Below, piece by piece: positions 24,771 through 33,660 of a stretch of 64,000 bases of DNA. The notes under the pieces are model-generated. The model saw only the letters and a list, made by a program, of their open reading frames with translations. It was not told where the DNA came from and searched no databases. The number at the start of each line of letters is the position of its first letter. Position 1 is the first letter of the stretch. The position numbers and the translations under genes are program-made. The DNA is from Halobacterium sp. R2-5 (GTDB taxonomy: Archaea; Halobacteriota; Halobacteria; Halobacteriales; Halobacteriaceae): assembly GCF_011734195.1 (NCBI RefSeq), contig NZ_JAANTH010000001.1, forward strand, positions 62,001 to 126,000, written 5' to 3'.

Positions 24771-27700
24771 TTACATGAAGTCCGCGATGCCCGACTGTTT
24801 GTTTTTGTCGTTTTCGAAAATCGACTCGAGGCTGTTCTGGAGGACTTCCAGCCGCTGTTTCGTGTACTCGCGGCAGTCGTACTCCTCGGCGACCGTGATG
24901 GCGGTGTCCATGTACTTGTTCACGGAGCCCTCGTGGACGGTGAGGTTCACGCGCCCGCCGCACTCCCGGCAGTCCCCGGTGAGCGGCATCCGGCGGTACT
25001 TCTCCCCGCAGTCCAGGCAGCGCGTCTCCTGGCGGCTGAACGCGCGGAGGTTCCCGATGAGGTCGGGGAGGAAGTGGTACTCGATGACGCGCTCGGCGAC
25101 GTCCGTCTCGTCAACCGACCGGAGCTTCCGCGCGAGCTCCAGCTGGGCGTCCATCTTCTCCATCATCGATCCGAGCGTCTTGTACGCCGACAGGCTCGGC
25201 CCGAGGTGGATGTCGGAGGTGTCGTGCGTGTGCTCGAAGCCCGCGTACTCGGTGTCGGTTCCGAGGCTCTCCTCGGCGATCTCCACGAGGTCCTCGACCT
25301 CGCCCGGGTCGGCCATCTCCCGGGTCGCCTCGTAGAACTCCCGCGGGTACCGGCTGACGACGTCCATGTTGTGCGCCTCGTCGTCGATCTCGCTCGGGTC
25401 GATGCGCGAGGACATCACCAGCGGCGCGTCCATCCGGCCGCCGCGCTGGTCCGGCAGATACGACTTCGAGAAGTTGATAAGTCCGTCCATCAGGAGCATC
25501 ACGCAATCCTCGTCACCGTCGCAATTGCGTCTTTTCGCGGCGTGAAAGTACGGATGCGCGTAGCCGACCGAAGCCGACGTGAATCCGATAACTCTGCCGA
25601 CGACGGCGGCGGAGGTGTGGGGCGCCATCCCGAAGACGAGCTCGCCGACGAGGTCGTCGCGTTCGTCCAGCTCGTAGAAGGCGTCGAGGCCGTAGTACTG
25701 CGTGAGGAGGTCGTCGACGAAGTCCGCGGTCTGGAGCATGTGCTCGGCGGCGCCGTCAGAGAGCACGACGTCCTGCACGCGGAGTTCGACGAGCTGGTCG
25801 TCGTGTTCGAGGGGGTCGCCGTGGATGTCCTCCTCGTAGCCGAGTTCGCGGAAGTGGTCGACGGTGACGTCGAGTTCGCTGGGTTTGACCGACGTGACCG
25901 GGAGGTCGGTCATGTCGTAGCGGACGGTGCCGTCCTTGAACGTGGAGACGTCGTGTTTCGCGCGGAGCACGCCCTTCTCCATCGGCTCGGGGACTTTCTC
26001 CGCGGAGGAGAGCCCCTTGACGCCCTTGAGCTGGTCGAAGGCGTTCTCGCGCTCGCCGACCGCCTGGAGGGCGTCCCGGTACTCGGCGCCGACGTCGACG
26101 GTCTGGACGGAGACGTTGTCGAGTTCGCGCTCGCAGCGCGGGCACTCGACGCGGCCGGACTCGTCGGGTTCGGCGCTGATTCCGCAGTCGGGGCACTCGT
26201 AGTGGGGGTCGGTCCACTCGCCGCAGTCCTCGCAGCGCGGCTCGAACGTGTGGTCGCCGCAAGACGGGCACTCGCGGACGCCCAACTGGACGTCGAGTTC
26301 GCCGGGCGTGTCGCTCATGTCCGGGGCGTAGCGGGCGGCCTCGCTGACGTCGCGCTGGCTGCCGCCGGCCTCACCGATGGGGAAGAGGGTGTGAACGGCG
26401 GGCGAGAGGTCGCGGGACTCGGACTTCTCCGGGCGGCCCATACGGTTCCCGATGCGCGTGGGCGCGCGCTCGCGGACCTCGAACGGCGCGACCTCGTTGA
26501 CGGCGGCGAGCGCGTTCGGCCACTCGCGGGCGTCCGCGGAGAGGTCGTCCCACTCCCGCGCGAGGTCCTCCGTAATACCCAGAGAGCGCGCGAACGGCAG
26601 CCAGTCCGGAAGCCGAATCACGTCGTCGTCCTGGCGGTGCTCGACGAGCAGCGCTTCCAGTGGCTCGCGGATCGCGTCCTCGTTGGGGACGACGAGGTCG
26701 CCGTCCTCGGTGCGGGCGTCCGCGACGGCGTCGGCGAGCGCCTCGAAGTCCGCGACCTCGATGTCGTGCCAGAGGTAGGTGTACGCCGGGTGCAGGGGTG
26801 CATCGTACTCTACCGCCCACTCCAGCGCTTGGTCGGCGTCGGGGGCTTCGAGGTCGACGTACGGCGAATCTTCGAGGGCTTGAATGTCAGCACCGGCGGC
26901 CTCGAAGTCCTGAATCCACCACTCGGGCGCGTAGGAGGCGGGCGCGAGGTCGTGGTTGTTCTCGACGAACTCCCCGTAGTTCACGAGGTACTCGCCGACG
27001 TCCAGGATCTCCACGACGCCGTTCCGGACTTCGAGCGCTTCCTCCGGGTCGTCGATGCGGCGGACGTCGCCGTTCGCGAGTTTGACTGTGGGCCCCTCGA
27101 TGGAGTCGACGGGCACGATGCCCGCCGCCTTCCCGGGGCGCTCGGTCTTGATCTGGGTGCCGGTCGCGAGGAAGTCGTCCACGAGGTGCATCGTCGCCGG
27201 GTGGATGCCAGCAGTAGCGAACCCGTGGTTCCGCGAGCGGCCGTAGCGCAGGCGGAACCCGCCCTCGTTGGAGGGGTGGCCGAAGACCGGGCGGCCCGCG
27301 ATGAGGTCCCGCAGGAACTTGTTCGACGGGTCGACGCGGGACGGTCCGTCGGGCTCCTCGCCGCCGTCGTCGGCGTCGCTTTCGGCGTCCGCACCGCTCG
27401 CGGCTTCGCCGCTCGCGTCCTCCGAGGCCTCCCCCTGGTCGGCCTCGCTCTCCCCGATGGTACCGTCGATGAGGTCCTGCAGCCACGGCCACTCGACCTC
27501 CTCGAGGTTCCGGGTGTACCGCTGAATCTTGGGGGCTTTCAGCGCGATTCCCTCTGCGAGCACGAGACACATTCCGCCGCGCGCGGAGTTCGTCGCGATG
27601 CGTTCGAGGTCGCGGAAGCCGTCGACCTCCTCGTCGCCGGTCGCCTCCCCGTCGAGCATGACGGGGCAGTGCTCGGTGATGAACTTCGTCTCCTTGTCCT

Positions 27701-28292
27701 TCGGCGAGTACTGGAGGCCGGTCTCGGAGTCGTACAGGTCGACCTCCTCGGCGTAGCGCTCGATCTCGTCGTCCCGTGGCTTGAAGCGGTCGATGTCGAG
27801 GAGCGCGCGGGCGTAGTCGGCGACCAGCACGGACAGCGCCTGCGCGGTACCGCCGGCAGAGCGAATGGGGCCGGCGTAGTAGACCGCGACGTACTCGGTG
27901 CCGTCGTCGTTCTCGTTGACCTCGACGCGGTCGATGCCCTCGATGGGCGCCGCGACCACGCCCTCCGTGAGCAGCGCGACCGCAGTGCGGACCGCGCCCT
28001 CGACCTTGCCGGCGTTCGTCTCGTAGTCGCCGACGCGGCCGTCGACGAAGTCCTCGACGAGTTCGAGCGCGGCCTCCTCGCGGCTCATCTCGCCCTCGAG
28101 GTCGCGGACACGCTCGGCGACCCCGTCGATGCCGAGGATGTTCTCGACGCGGTCGGCCATGTCCTTGGCGACCGGAATCTCGACCTCGGGCTCGGGGTCC
28201 TCCCCGCGCTGCTTGGCCGCCTCGGCGACGTCGAACGCCTCGTCGAGGCCGGCCTCCAGGGACGCGAAGTAGTCCTCGTCTTCGGGCCGCAT
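24771..28292 (-). CDS. polC: DNA polymerase D (Pol II) large catalytic subunit DP2
   Basis: A 1173-residue archaeal replicative polymerase subunit. The N-terminus (EDEDYFASLEAGLDEAF), YYAGPIRSAGGTAQALSVLV and the cysteine clusters CPSCGDHTFEPRCEDCG...CPDCG...CPRC and CLDCG...CRECGGR near the end are diagnostic. The catalytic block includes NCDGDEDCVMLLMDGLINFSKSYLP. No intein interrupts this copy, unlike several haloarchaeal polC genes. An acidic low-complexity insert (EASEDASGEAASGADAESDADDGG) lies around residues 290-315. Its ATG overlaps the stop of the upstream PPC-domain gene (TAATG). Confidence 0.97.
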   Translation of the reverse strand: MRPEDEDYFASLEAGLDEAFDVAEAAKQRGEDPEPEVEIPVAKDMADRVENILGIDGVAERVRDLEGEMSREEAALELVEDFVDGRVGDYETNAGKVEGAVRTAVALLTEGVVAAPIEGIDRVEVNENDDGTEYVAVYYAGPIRSAGGTAQALSVLVADYARALLDIDRFKPRDDEIERYAEEVDLYDSETGLQYSPKDKETKFITEHCPVMLDGEATGDEEVDGFRDLERIATNSARGGMCLVLAEGIALKAPKIQRYTRNLEEVEWPWLQDLIDGTIGESEADQGEASEDASGEAASGADAESDADDGGEEPDGPSRVDPSNKFLRDLIAGRPVFGHPSNEGGFRLRYGRSRNHGFATAGIHPATMHLVDDFLATGTQIKTERPGKAAGIVPVDSIEGPTVKLANGDVRRIDDPEEALEVRNGVVEILDVGEYLVNYGEFVENNHDLAPASYAPEWWIQDFEAAGADIQALEDSPYVDLEAPDADQALEWAVEYDAPLHPAYTYLWHDIEVADFEALADAVADARTEDGDLVVPNEDAIREPLEALLVEHRQDDDVIRLPDWLPFARSLGITEDLAREWDDLSADAREWPNALAAVNEVAPFEVRERAPTRIGNRMGRPEKSESRDLSPAVHTLFPIGEAGGSQRDVSEAARYAPDMSDTPGELDVQLGVRECPSCGDHTFEPRCEDCGEWTDPHYECPDCGISAEPDESGRVECPRCERELDNVSVQTVDVGAEYRDALQAVGERENAFDQLKGVKGLSSAEKVPEPMEKGVLRAKHDVSTFKDGTVRYDMTDLPVTSVKPSELDVTVDHFRELGYEEDIHGDPLEHDDQLVELRVQDVVLSDGAAEHMLQTADFVDDLLTQYYGLDAFYELDERDDLVGELVFGMAPHTSAAVVGRVIGFTSASVGYAHPYFHAAKRRNCDGDEDCVMLLMDGLINFSKSYLPDQRGGRMDAPLVMSSRIDPSEIDDEAHNMDVVSRYPREFYEATREMADPGEVEDLVEIAEESLGTDTEYAGFEHTHDTSDIHLGPSLSAYKTLGSMMEKMDAQLELARKLRSVDETDVAERVIEYHFLPDLIGNLRAFSRQETRCLDCGEKYRRMPLTGDCRECGGRVNLTVHEGSVNKYMDTAITVAEEYDCREYTKQRLEVLQNSLESIFENDKNKQSGIADFM

Positions 28293-28711
28293 TACAGCCA
28301 GAGGTCGAGGTCTGTGGCGTCGTCGTGCTCGCGGACGAGTTCGGTGTCGAGCTCGCGGACGTACAGCTCGCCCGCGAACACGGTCGCGCGGTCGAGGTGG
28401 CCGGCCAGCGCCTGTCCGGACCGTCGGGATAGTGACACGTGCGTGTGCGCGAACGGTTCACCGTCGAGTTCGGAGATGTTCCCGACGCAGGAGGCGACCT
28501 CCAGGGGCTCCTCGAAGCGCGCGGGCTTGTACTCGAAGTCGTCCTGGTCGTAGTACCAGAGCTCGGCGTCCTGGACCGCGCCCATGCCGACGAACCAGGC
28601 GGCGTTGATGAGTTCGTTTTCGGCCAGCGACTCGATCTCCTCGCGCCAGTCGGCGCCGTGGTCGAGGCGCACGACGTACTCGCGGCCGCCGGTGACTTCG
28701 CGGACGTTCAT
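28292..28711 (-). CDS. PPC-domain (DUF296) DNA-binding-type protein
   Basis: A 139-residue protein with the PPC/DUF296 fold seen in plant AT-hook proteins and archaeal homologues: REYVVRLDHGADWREEIESL, GMGAVQDAELWYYD, AHTHVSL and HLDRATVFAGELYV. The archaeal role is unclear; trimeric, possibly metal-binding. The start at 28711 is chosen over an in-frame ATG nine codons upstream, matching the family N-terminus (MNVREVTGGREYVV). Its stop overlaps the polC start by one base, so polC is likely translated by coupling from it. Confidence 0.85.
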   Translation of the reverse strand: MNVREVTGGREYVVRLDHGADWREEIESLAENELINAAWFVGMGAVQDAELWYYDQDDFEYKPARFEEPLEVASCVGNISELDGEPFAHTHVSLSRRSGQALAGHLDRATVFAGELYVRELDTELVREHDDATDLDLWL

Positions 28712-28796
28712 GGCAGCCCCAACGTGGGGGGCGAGCAAAAGTCCTGCCGTCTCGGTGGTTCGCTACCGCGGGAGAACGAGCGCCGTCGGAGCCGGC

Positions 28797-28964
28797 CTAC
28801 CGCCAGGCCGACAGTGGCGTGGCGTGGTCCGCTGTCATCGACATCCAGGCCTCGTCGCAGGAGATGTCCGCGATGACGAGTCGGGACTCGGGGCCCTCGT
28901 CGTCGAGGGAGGCCATCACGTCGGTGTCGGACGCGGTCACCGGCTGCGCGGCGTCAGTCGTCAT
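28797..28964 (-). CDS. 55-residue haloarchaeal small protein (DUF7556-like)
   Basis: Read on the minus strand from the ATG at 28964: MTTDAAQPVTASDTDVMASL, then DDEGPESRLVIADISCDEAW and MSMTADHATPLSAWR before TAG. I recognise this short form (VIADIS-x-D-x-AWxSM...LPxWR) as a conserved haloarchaeal family of unknown function. TATA-like GCTTAAGTACC (28991-29001 on the minus strand) ends ~27 bases upstream, so the transcript should be leaderless. It precedes the PPC-polC operon by about 85 bases on the same strand. Confidence 0.7.
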   Translation of the reverse strand: MTTDAAQPVTASDTDVMASLDDEGPESRLVIADISCDEAWMSMTADHATPLSAWR

Positions 28965-29108
28965 GACGTGTGATACAATGTGACAACCGGTACTTAAGCC
29001 CGTCGGACTGACAGAAACCCCCGGAGACAGAACTCCAGTAATGGAGTCGTTCCCGAGTAAACGCGCGTTCCATGCCGAGAGTTTATTAGTGTCGAGTCAT
29101 TGAAGCGG

Positions 29109-29120
29109 TAATTTTATCAA
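29109..29120 (+). promoter_or_regulatory. TATA-like promoter element of the peptide transporter operon
   Basis: TAATTTTATCAA lies 25-36 bases before the ATG at 29145, giving a leaderless transcript. A second AT-rich box (GTTTATTAG, 29080-29088) upstream could be an alternative promoter or regulator site. Confidence 0.6.
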
Positions 29121-29144
29121 GGTCGGTTAGTAATCGGGGTTTGG

Positions 29145-30989
29145 ATGACAGACACTGACAACCTCTCCCGTCGGCGGTTCCTGCAGGGAACCGGCGCCGC
29201 AGCGACAGCGGCCGCCCTGGCTGGCTGTGCAGGTGGCGACGGCGACTCCAGCGAGACGACTTCCGGTACGGACGAGAACGGTGGCAGTCAGAACGACGAG
29301 GACCGCTATCGCGGTCGACAGATCGGGACGGCCGACTCGCTGGACCCGGTGTACGCGACGGACACGACGTCCGGGACGCACATCCAGGAGATCTTCGACG
29401 GCCTGACCAACTACGTCAACGGCACGGTCAACGTCGAGACCCTCCTCGCCGAGGACTACACGGTCTCCGAAGACGGCACCACGATCACCTTCCAGCTGAA
29501 GGAGGGCGCGACGTACAACAACGGCGACGAGGTCACCGCCAGCGACGTCGTCTACGCGTGGGAGCGGCTGGCAGCCTCCGACAACTCCAACCGCGTCGGC
29601 TTCCTCCTCGACACGCTCGGCGTCGAGCACGAGACCGAGACCGACGACGAGGGCAACGAGCAGTACGTCCCCGAGAGCAAGGCCGTCGAGGCGACCGGCG
29701 AGTACGAGGTCGAAATCACCCTCCAAGAGCCGTTCTACGCGGCCCTCGAACTCATCGCGTACACGGCGTTCGTCCCGATTCCCGAGGGGCTCCTCGGCGA
29801 CATCGACGGGTACGAGGGCGAGATGGACTACGACACGTTCGCCGCCGAGGAACCGGTCGGTGCGGGCCCGTACGTCCTCACCGAGTGGAGCGAGGCGACC
29901 CGCATCAGCCTCGACGCCCGCGACGACTACCACGGCGAGGAGATCCTCAACGAGGGCCTCGACTACTCCGTGTTCACGGAGTCCAACGCCGCGTACACGT
30001 ACGCGACGTCGAACGTCAACGCCGACAGCCCGTACATCCCGTCCGCGCGGTTCGACCCCGAACTGCGTAACTTCGAGGGCACCGACGACCGGGGCCGCCA
30101 GTACGGCACCTACGGGCCGTTCGAGCCGAACGGCATGACGGCCCAGTACTACGAGGTCGCCTCCCTGTCGACGTTCTACTACGGGTTCGACACCCAGAAC
30201 GTCCCCAAGCCGGTCCGTCAGGCCGTCGCGTACGCGATGAACCAGGAGACCATCAACAACGACATCATCTCCACGCCGACCCAGGAGGGCTACCACTTCA
30301 CCCCGCCGGCCCTGTTCCCCGGCGGCGCGGAGAACTACAACAGCCGCGCGGAGGAGTACCCGTACGGCGTCGGCGAAGCCCGCATCGACCAGGCCCGCCA
30401 GGTCATGGAGGACGCCGGCTACGGCCCGAACAACCAGTACGAGCTCGGATTCGACATGTCGTCCGGGACCGCGTCGGCGTGGGGCGAGGACGCGTTCAAC
30501 CTGCTGCGCGACAAGCTCCAGCAGGCCCACATCGAGATGGAGCTCCGTACCGCCGACGGGAGCACGTTCATCAACCGGGGCCGCAACGGCAAGTTCGGCC
30601 TCTACTTCCTCGGCTGGATCGCCGACTACCCGGGCGCCGACAACTTCCTCACGCTCCTCAACCCGCCGAACACGTTCTTCCAGGAAGGCGGTGCCTCGTA
30701 CTTCCGCTGGTCCGAGGAGACCGGCGACCACGCGAGCGACGCCGAGGCGGCGTGGGAGACCGTCCAGAACAACCTCGGTCTCGGTGAGGACGCCGCGGAA
30801 GCCCGCGAAGAGGCTTACGTCCAGATCGAGCAGGCGAACTGGGACGACGCCGTGCTCCTGCCGGTGATGCACAACATCGAGCAGAGCTACAGCTACGAGT
30901 GGCTCGACACGCCGCGCTTCGGCGCGATGGGGCCGTCCCGGAAGAAGAGCCACCGCACGGAGATCGGCGATCGCGGCGAGTACCAGTAA
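29145..30989 (+). CDS. Peptide/oligopeptide ABC transporter substrate-binding lipoprotein
   Basis: A 614-residue extracellular solute-binding protein of family 5 (DppA/OppA). The N-terminus LSRRRFLQGTGAAATAAALA ends in a lipobox with C28 (LAGC), so it is a Tat-exported lipoprotein. A Ser/Thr/Asp-rich linker follows. The core has IFDGLTNYVNGTVNVETLLA, FQLKEGATYNNGDEVTASDV and LGWIADYPGADNFL, all typical of the family. First gene of a five-gene importer. Confidence 0.93.
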   Translation: MTDTDNLSRRRFLQGTGAAATAAALAGCAGGDGDSSETTSGTDENGGSQNDEDRYRGRQIGTADSLDPVYATDTTSGTHIQEIFDGLTNYVNGTVNVETLLAEDYTVSEDGTTITFQLKEGATYNNGDEVTASDVVYAWERLAASDNSNRVGFLLDTLGVEHETETDDEGNEQYVPESKAVEATGEYEVEITLQEPFYAALELIAYTAFVPIPEGLLGDIDGYEGEMDYDTFAAEEPVGAGPYVLTEWSEATRISLDARDDYHGEEILNEGLDYSVFTESNAAYTYATSNVNADSPYIPSARFDPELRNFEGTDDRGRQYGTYGPFEPNGMTAQYYEVASLSTFYYGFDTQNVPKPVRQAVAYAMNQETINNDIISTPTQEGYHFTPPALFPGGAENYNSRAEEYPYGVGEARIDQARQVMEDAGYGPNNQYELGFDMSSGTASAWGEDAFNLLRDKLQQAHIEMELRTADGSTFINRGRNGKFGLYFLGWIADYPGADNFLTLLNPPNTFFQEGGASYFRWSEETGDHASDAEAAWETVQNNLGLGEDAAEAREEAYVQIEQANWDDAVLLPVMHNIEQSYSYEWLDTPRFGAMGPSRKKSHRTEIGDRGEYQ

Positions 30990-31146
30990 CGCCCCGGCAC
31001 CTCTCGCCCTCCGCTTTCGGCTACGCGCGCGTTTTCGTACTGCAGAGAGCGTAGCTCGGGCACACAGAGTATCAAAACGCAAGACCTAAACACGCAAATT
31101 CGTATAGAAAAATGCGAACGAGTCACACAACTCGTCGATTACGCCC

Positions 31147-32163
31147 ATGAGCCGGTGGACATACTTCGCGAAACGCCTGGTGCTCGCTATCCCCGTCATA
31201 CTCTTCGGGACGTCGCTGACGTTCTTCATCATCTACGCGGGGCCGGTCGACCCCGCGACCGCGATTCTCGGACAGAAGGCGACACCGGAGCGCATCCGGC
31301 AGGTACACGAACAGCTCGGTCTCAACCAACCGCTGTGGGAGCAGTACGCCGAATTCCTCGTCGACATGTTCACGTTCAACCTGGGCAACTCCTGGGTCGT
31401 CCAGCCGAACACGCCCGCCTACGAGGTCATCATGAACTTCGCGCCCCGCACAATCCTGATGGGCGCGTGGGCCGTGCTGCTGCCGCTGTTCATCGGTATC
31501 CCGCTGGGGTTCTACGCCGGCCTCAATCCGAACACGCTCGGCGACTACTCGGCCTCGTTCGGCGGTATCGTCTGGCGTGCGATGCCGAACTTCTGGCTGG
31601 CGGTGATGTTGATGATGGTGCTCTCCCAGTCCGAGAAGTTCCTCTTCGGATTCAACTGGGAGAACTTCGTCGTCTCCACGAACGTCGCCGGCTCACCCAG
31701 AATGTCCAACCTCTGGAACTTCGAGAACTTCCTGCGGGCGTCGAAGCTCGTGCTGCCGGCCTCGCTCGTCCTCGGGTCGGCGTCGATGGGCAACGAGATG
31801 CGCATCGGCCGGACCGCGTTCCTCGAAGTGAAGAACTCCAACTACGTCGAGATGGCGCGAGCGAAGGGACTGCCCGGCCGCACCATCGTCTGGAAGCACA
31901 TCTTCCGGAACGCGCTCATCCCCCTGATTCCCGTCATCACCGCGGAAGCCGGCGTCCTCGTCGGCGGCTCCGTGCTCGTGGAGACGGTGTTCGGCATCAA
32001 CGGCATCGGGTGGCTGTTCTACACCGCGGTCATGAGCGGCGACCTGCCGCTGTCGGGCGCGTTGATGTTCCTGTTCATCCTGTTGCTCGTAGGCCTGAAC
32101 ATCCTCCAGGACTTCCTGTACACGGTCGTCGACCCCCGTGTCGGGTTCGAGAGCGAGGGCTAA
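31147..32163 (+). CDS. Dipeptide/oligopeptide ABC transporter permease (DppB-like)
   Basis: A 338-residue permease with six predicted helices. The N-terminus RWTYFAKRLVLAIPVILFGT and the EAA loop EMARAKGLPGRTIVWKHIFRNAL are typical of DppB/OppB. It follows the binding protein after a 157-bp AT-rich gap, a usual place for partial termination that keeps the binding protein in excess. It is separated from the next permease by three bases. Confidence 0.93.
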   Translation: MSRWTYFAKRLVLAIPVILFGTSLTFFIIYAGPVDPATAILGQKATPERIRQVHEQLGLNQPLWEQYAEFLVDMFTFNLGNSWVVQPNTPAYEVIMNFAPRTILMGAWAVLLPLFIGIPLGFYAGLNPNTLGDYSASFGGIVWRAMPNFWLAVMLMMVLSQSEKFLFGFNWENFVVSTNVAGSPRMSNLWNFENFLRASKLVLPASLVLGSASMGNEMRIGRTAFLEVKNSNYVEMARAKGLPGRTIVWKHIFRNALIPLIPVITAEAGVLVGGSVLVETVFGINGIGWLFYTAVMSGDLPLSGALMFLFILLLVGLNILQDFLYTVVDPRVGFESEG

Positions 32164-32166
32164 CAC

Positions 32167-33660
32167 ATGCAAGGCGAAACCGAACGAGAGACCGACGTCG
32201 ACTCCACGCTCGCACAGCGAATCAAACAGAAACCCTCGCCCGCCGTCCGCTGGGGCGTCGTGATGGCCGCCCTCCTCCTCGTCGAACTCGGCGCGCTCGC
32301 GGGCGCGGTGATGTCGGTTCCGTGGGACGTCCCGGTCAACGCCGTCGCGAACACCGTCCCGGTACTCGGCGACATCTTCGCGTCGGTCGCGTCCGTGTTC
32401 GCGGCCGCCGGCGACGCCGTCGCGAACCTGCCGACGCTGCTCAGCCGCGAGCTGATCCCGAACCAGGGGTACTTCCACCCCGAGAACGGCTGGCAGAACA
32501 CGTTCCTCGGGCTGGAGCCGAAGCACGCGTGGCTGCTCCGCGTCGTGCTCGTCTACGCGTACGCGGCGCTGTTCCTCTACTGGGTGTGGCGGGGCTACCT
32601 GGTCTTCCGGCGCCACTACCGGTACGCCGACTGGACGCCCGCCGACGACATCATCGACCGATTCCGCGGGCACACGTGGGGCCAGTTCGGCCTCGTGCTC
32701 GTCGTGTTCTTCCTCGTGCTGGCGGTGTTCGCGCCGACGGTCAGCCCCGTCACGCAGGAGGAGAACATCATGCAGCCGTACGGCCACAACGTCACGTACT
32801 ACGACGCCGACGCCGGCGGAGTGACGACGATAACCGCGGGCGCGGCGAACCTGGACTCCCGGTCCACGGGCCAGCAGAGCAACGTCGCGCCGTGGACGTA
32901 CGACAGCTTCGACAGGTTCCACCCGGCGGGGACGTTACCGTCCGGGAAGGACCTGTTCGCGTTCATGGCGTACGGCGCGCGCATCTCGCTGTTCATCGGC
33001 ATCGTCGCGTCCGGCATCGCGGGCGGCATCGCGCTCGCGCTCGCGCTGCTGACGTCGTACTACAAGGGGCTCGCGGACATGACCGCGGTCGTGATGAGCG
33101 ACGCGTTCTCCGCGATGCCGCGGCTGCTCGTGCTCATCATGCTCCTCTTCGTCCTCCAGGACCACTGGATAATGGAGGTGTACAGCGGGGCGTTCCTGTT
33201 GGCCCTCCTCTTCGGCATCTGGGGGTGGATGGGACTGTGGCGCTCGGTCCGCGGCCCGTCGCTGCAGATCGTGGAGAACGAGTGGATCAAGGCCGCGGAG
33301 GGCTTCGGCGAGAAGCCGCGGCGCATCGTCACCAAGCACGTCGCGCCGTACGTGTTCAGCTACCTGCTCATCTACCTCTCGATGTCCCTGGGCGGGTACA
33401 TCATCAGCGCGGCGGGACTGGCGTTCCTCGGGCTGGGCGTGACCTCGCCGACGCCGGAGTGGGGACGCGCCATCTCCATCGGGCAGAACCTCATCAGCAC
33501 GCAGTCCTGGCACATCTCCGTGCTGCCGGGCGTCGCCATCACGCTGCTCGTGCTCGGGTTCAACGCGTTCGGCGACGGCGTCCGTGACGCGCTCGACCCG
33601 CAGTCGGGCGGCGACGGCGACGCGTCCGGCGAGGCCGCGGCCGCAGGGGGTGGTGCGTGA
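32167..33660 (+). CDS. Dipeptide/oligopeptide ABC transporter permease (DppC-like, long form)
   Basis: A 497-residue permease, about 200 residues longer than bacterial DppC. The core is at the C-terminus (ARISLFIGIVASGIAGGIAL, EAA loop AAEGFGEKPRRIVTKHVAPY, FLGLGVTSPTPEWGRAI). The N-terminal extension carries two extra hydrophobic helices and a soluble segment before the standard SPVTQEENIMQPYG region. Its stop overlaps the ATG of the ATPase gene. Confidence 0.92.
   Translation: MQGETERETDVDSTLAQRIKQKPSPAVRWGVVMAALLLVELGALAGAVMSVPWDVPVNAVANTVPVLGDIFASVASVFAAAGDAVANLPTLLSRELIPNQGYFHPENGWQNTFLGLEPKHAWLLRVVLVYAYAALFLYWVWRGYLVFRRHYRYADWTPADDIIDRFRGHTWGQFGLVLVVFFLVLAVFAPTVSPVTQEENIMQPYGHNVTYYDADAGGVTTITAGAANLDSRSTGQQSNVAPWTYDSFDRFHPAGTLPSGKDLFAFMAYGARISLFIGIVASGIAGGIALALALLTSYYKGLADMTAVVMSDAFSAMPRLLVLIMLLFVLQDHWIMEVYSGAFLLALLFGIWGWMGLWRSVRGPSLQIVENEWIKAAEGFGEKPRRIVTKHVAPYVFSYLLIYLSMSLGGYIISAAGLAFLGLGVTSPTPEWGRAISIGQNLISTQSWHISVLPGVAITLLVLGFNAFGDGVRDALDPQSGGDGDASGEAAAAGGGA

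Noticed and set aside
24720-28553. 1277-codon open frame on the plus strand
   Set aside because: It is antisense to polC, which has unmistakable family motifs. Long antisense frames are expected in GC-rich haloarchaeal genes, and the translation has the typical Val/Arg/Leu/Asp shadow composition.
31155-33587. 810-codon plus-strand open frame across both permease genes
   Set aside because: Frame-shifted shadow of the two permeases, extremely Arg-rich and without membrane segments.
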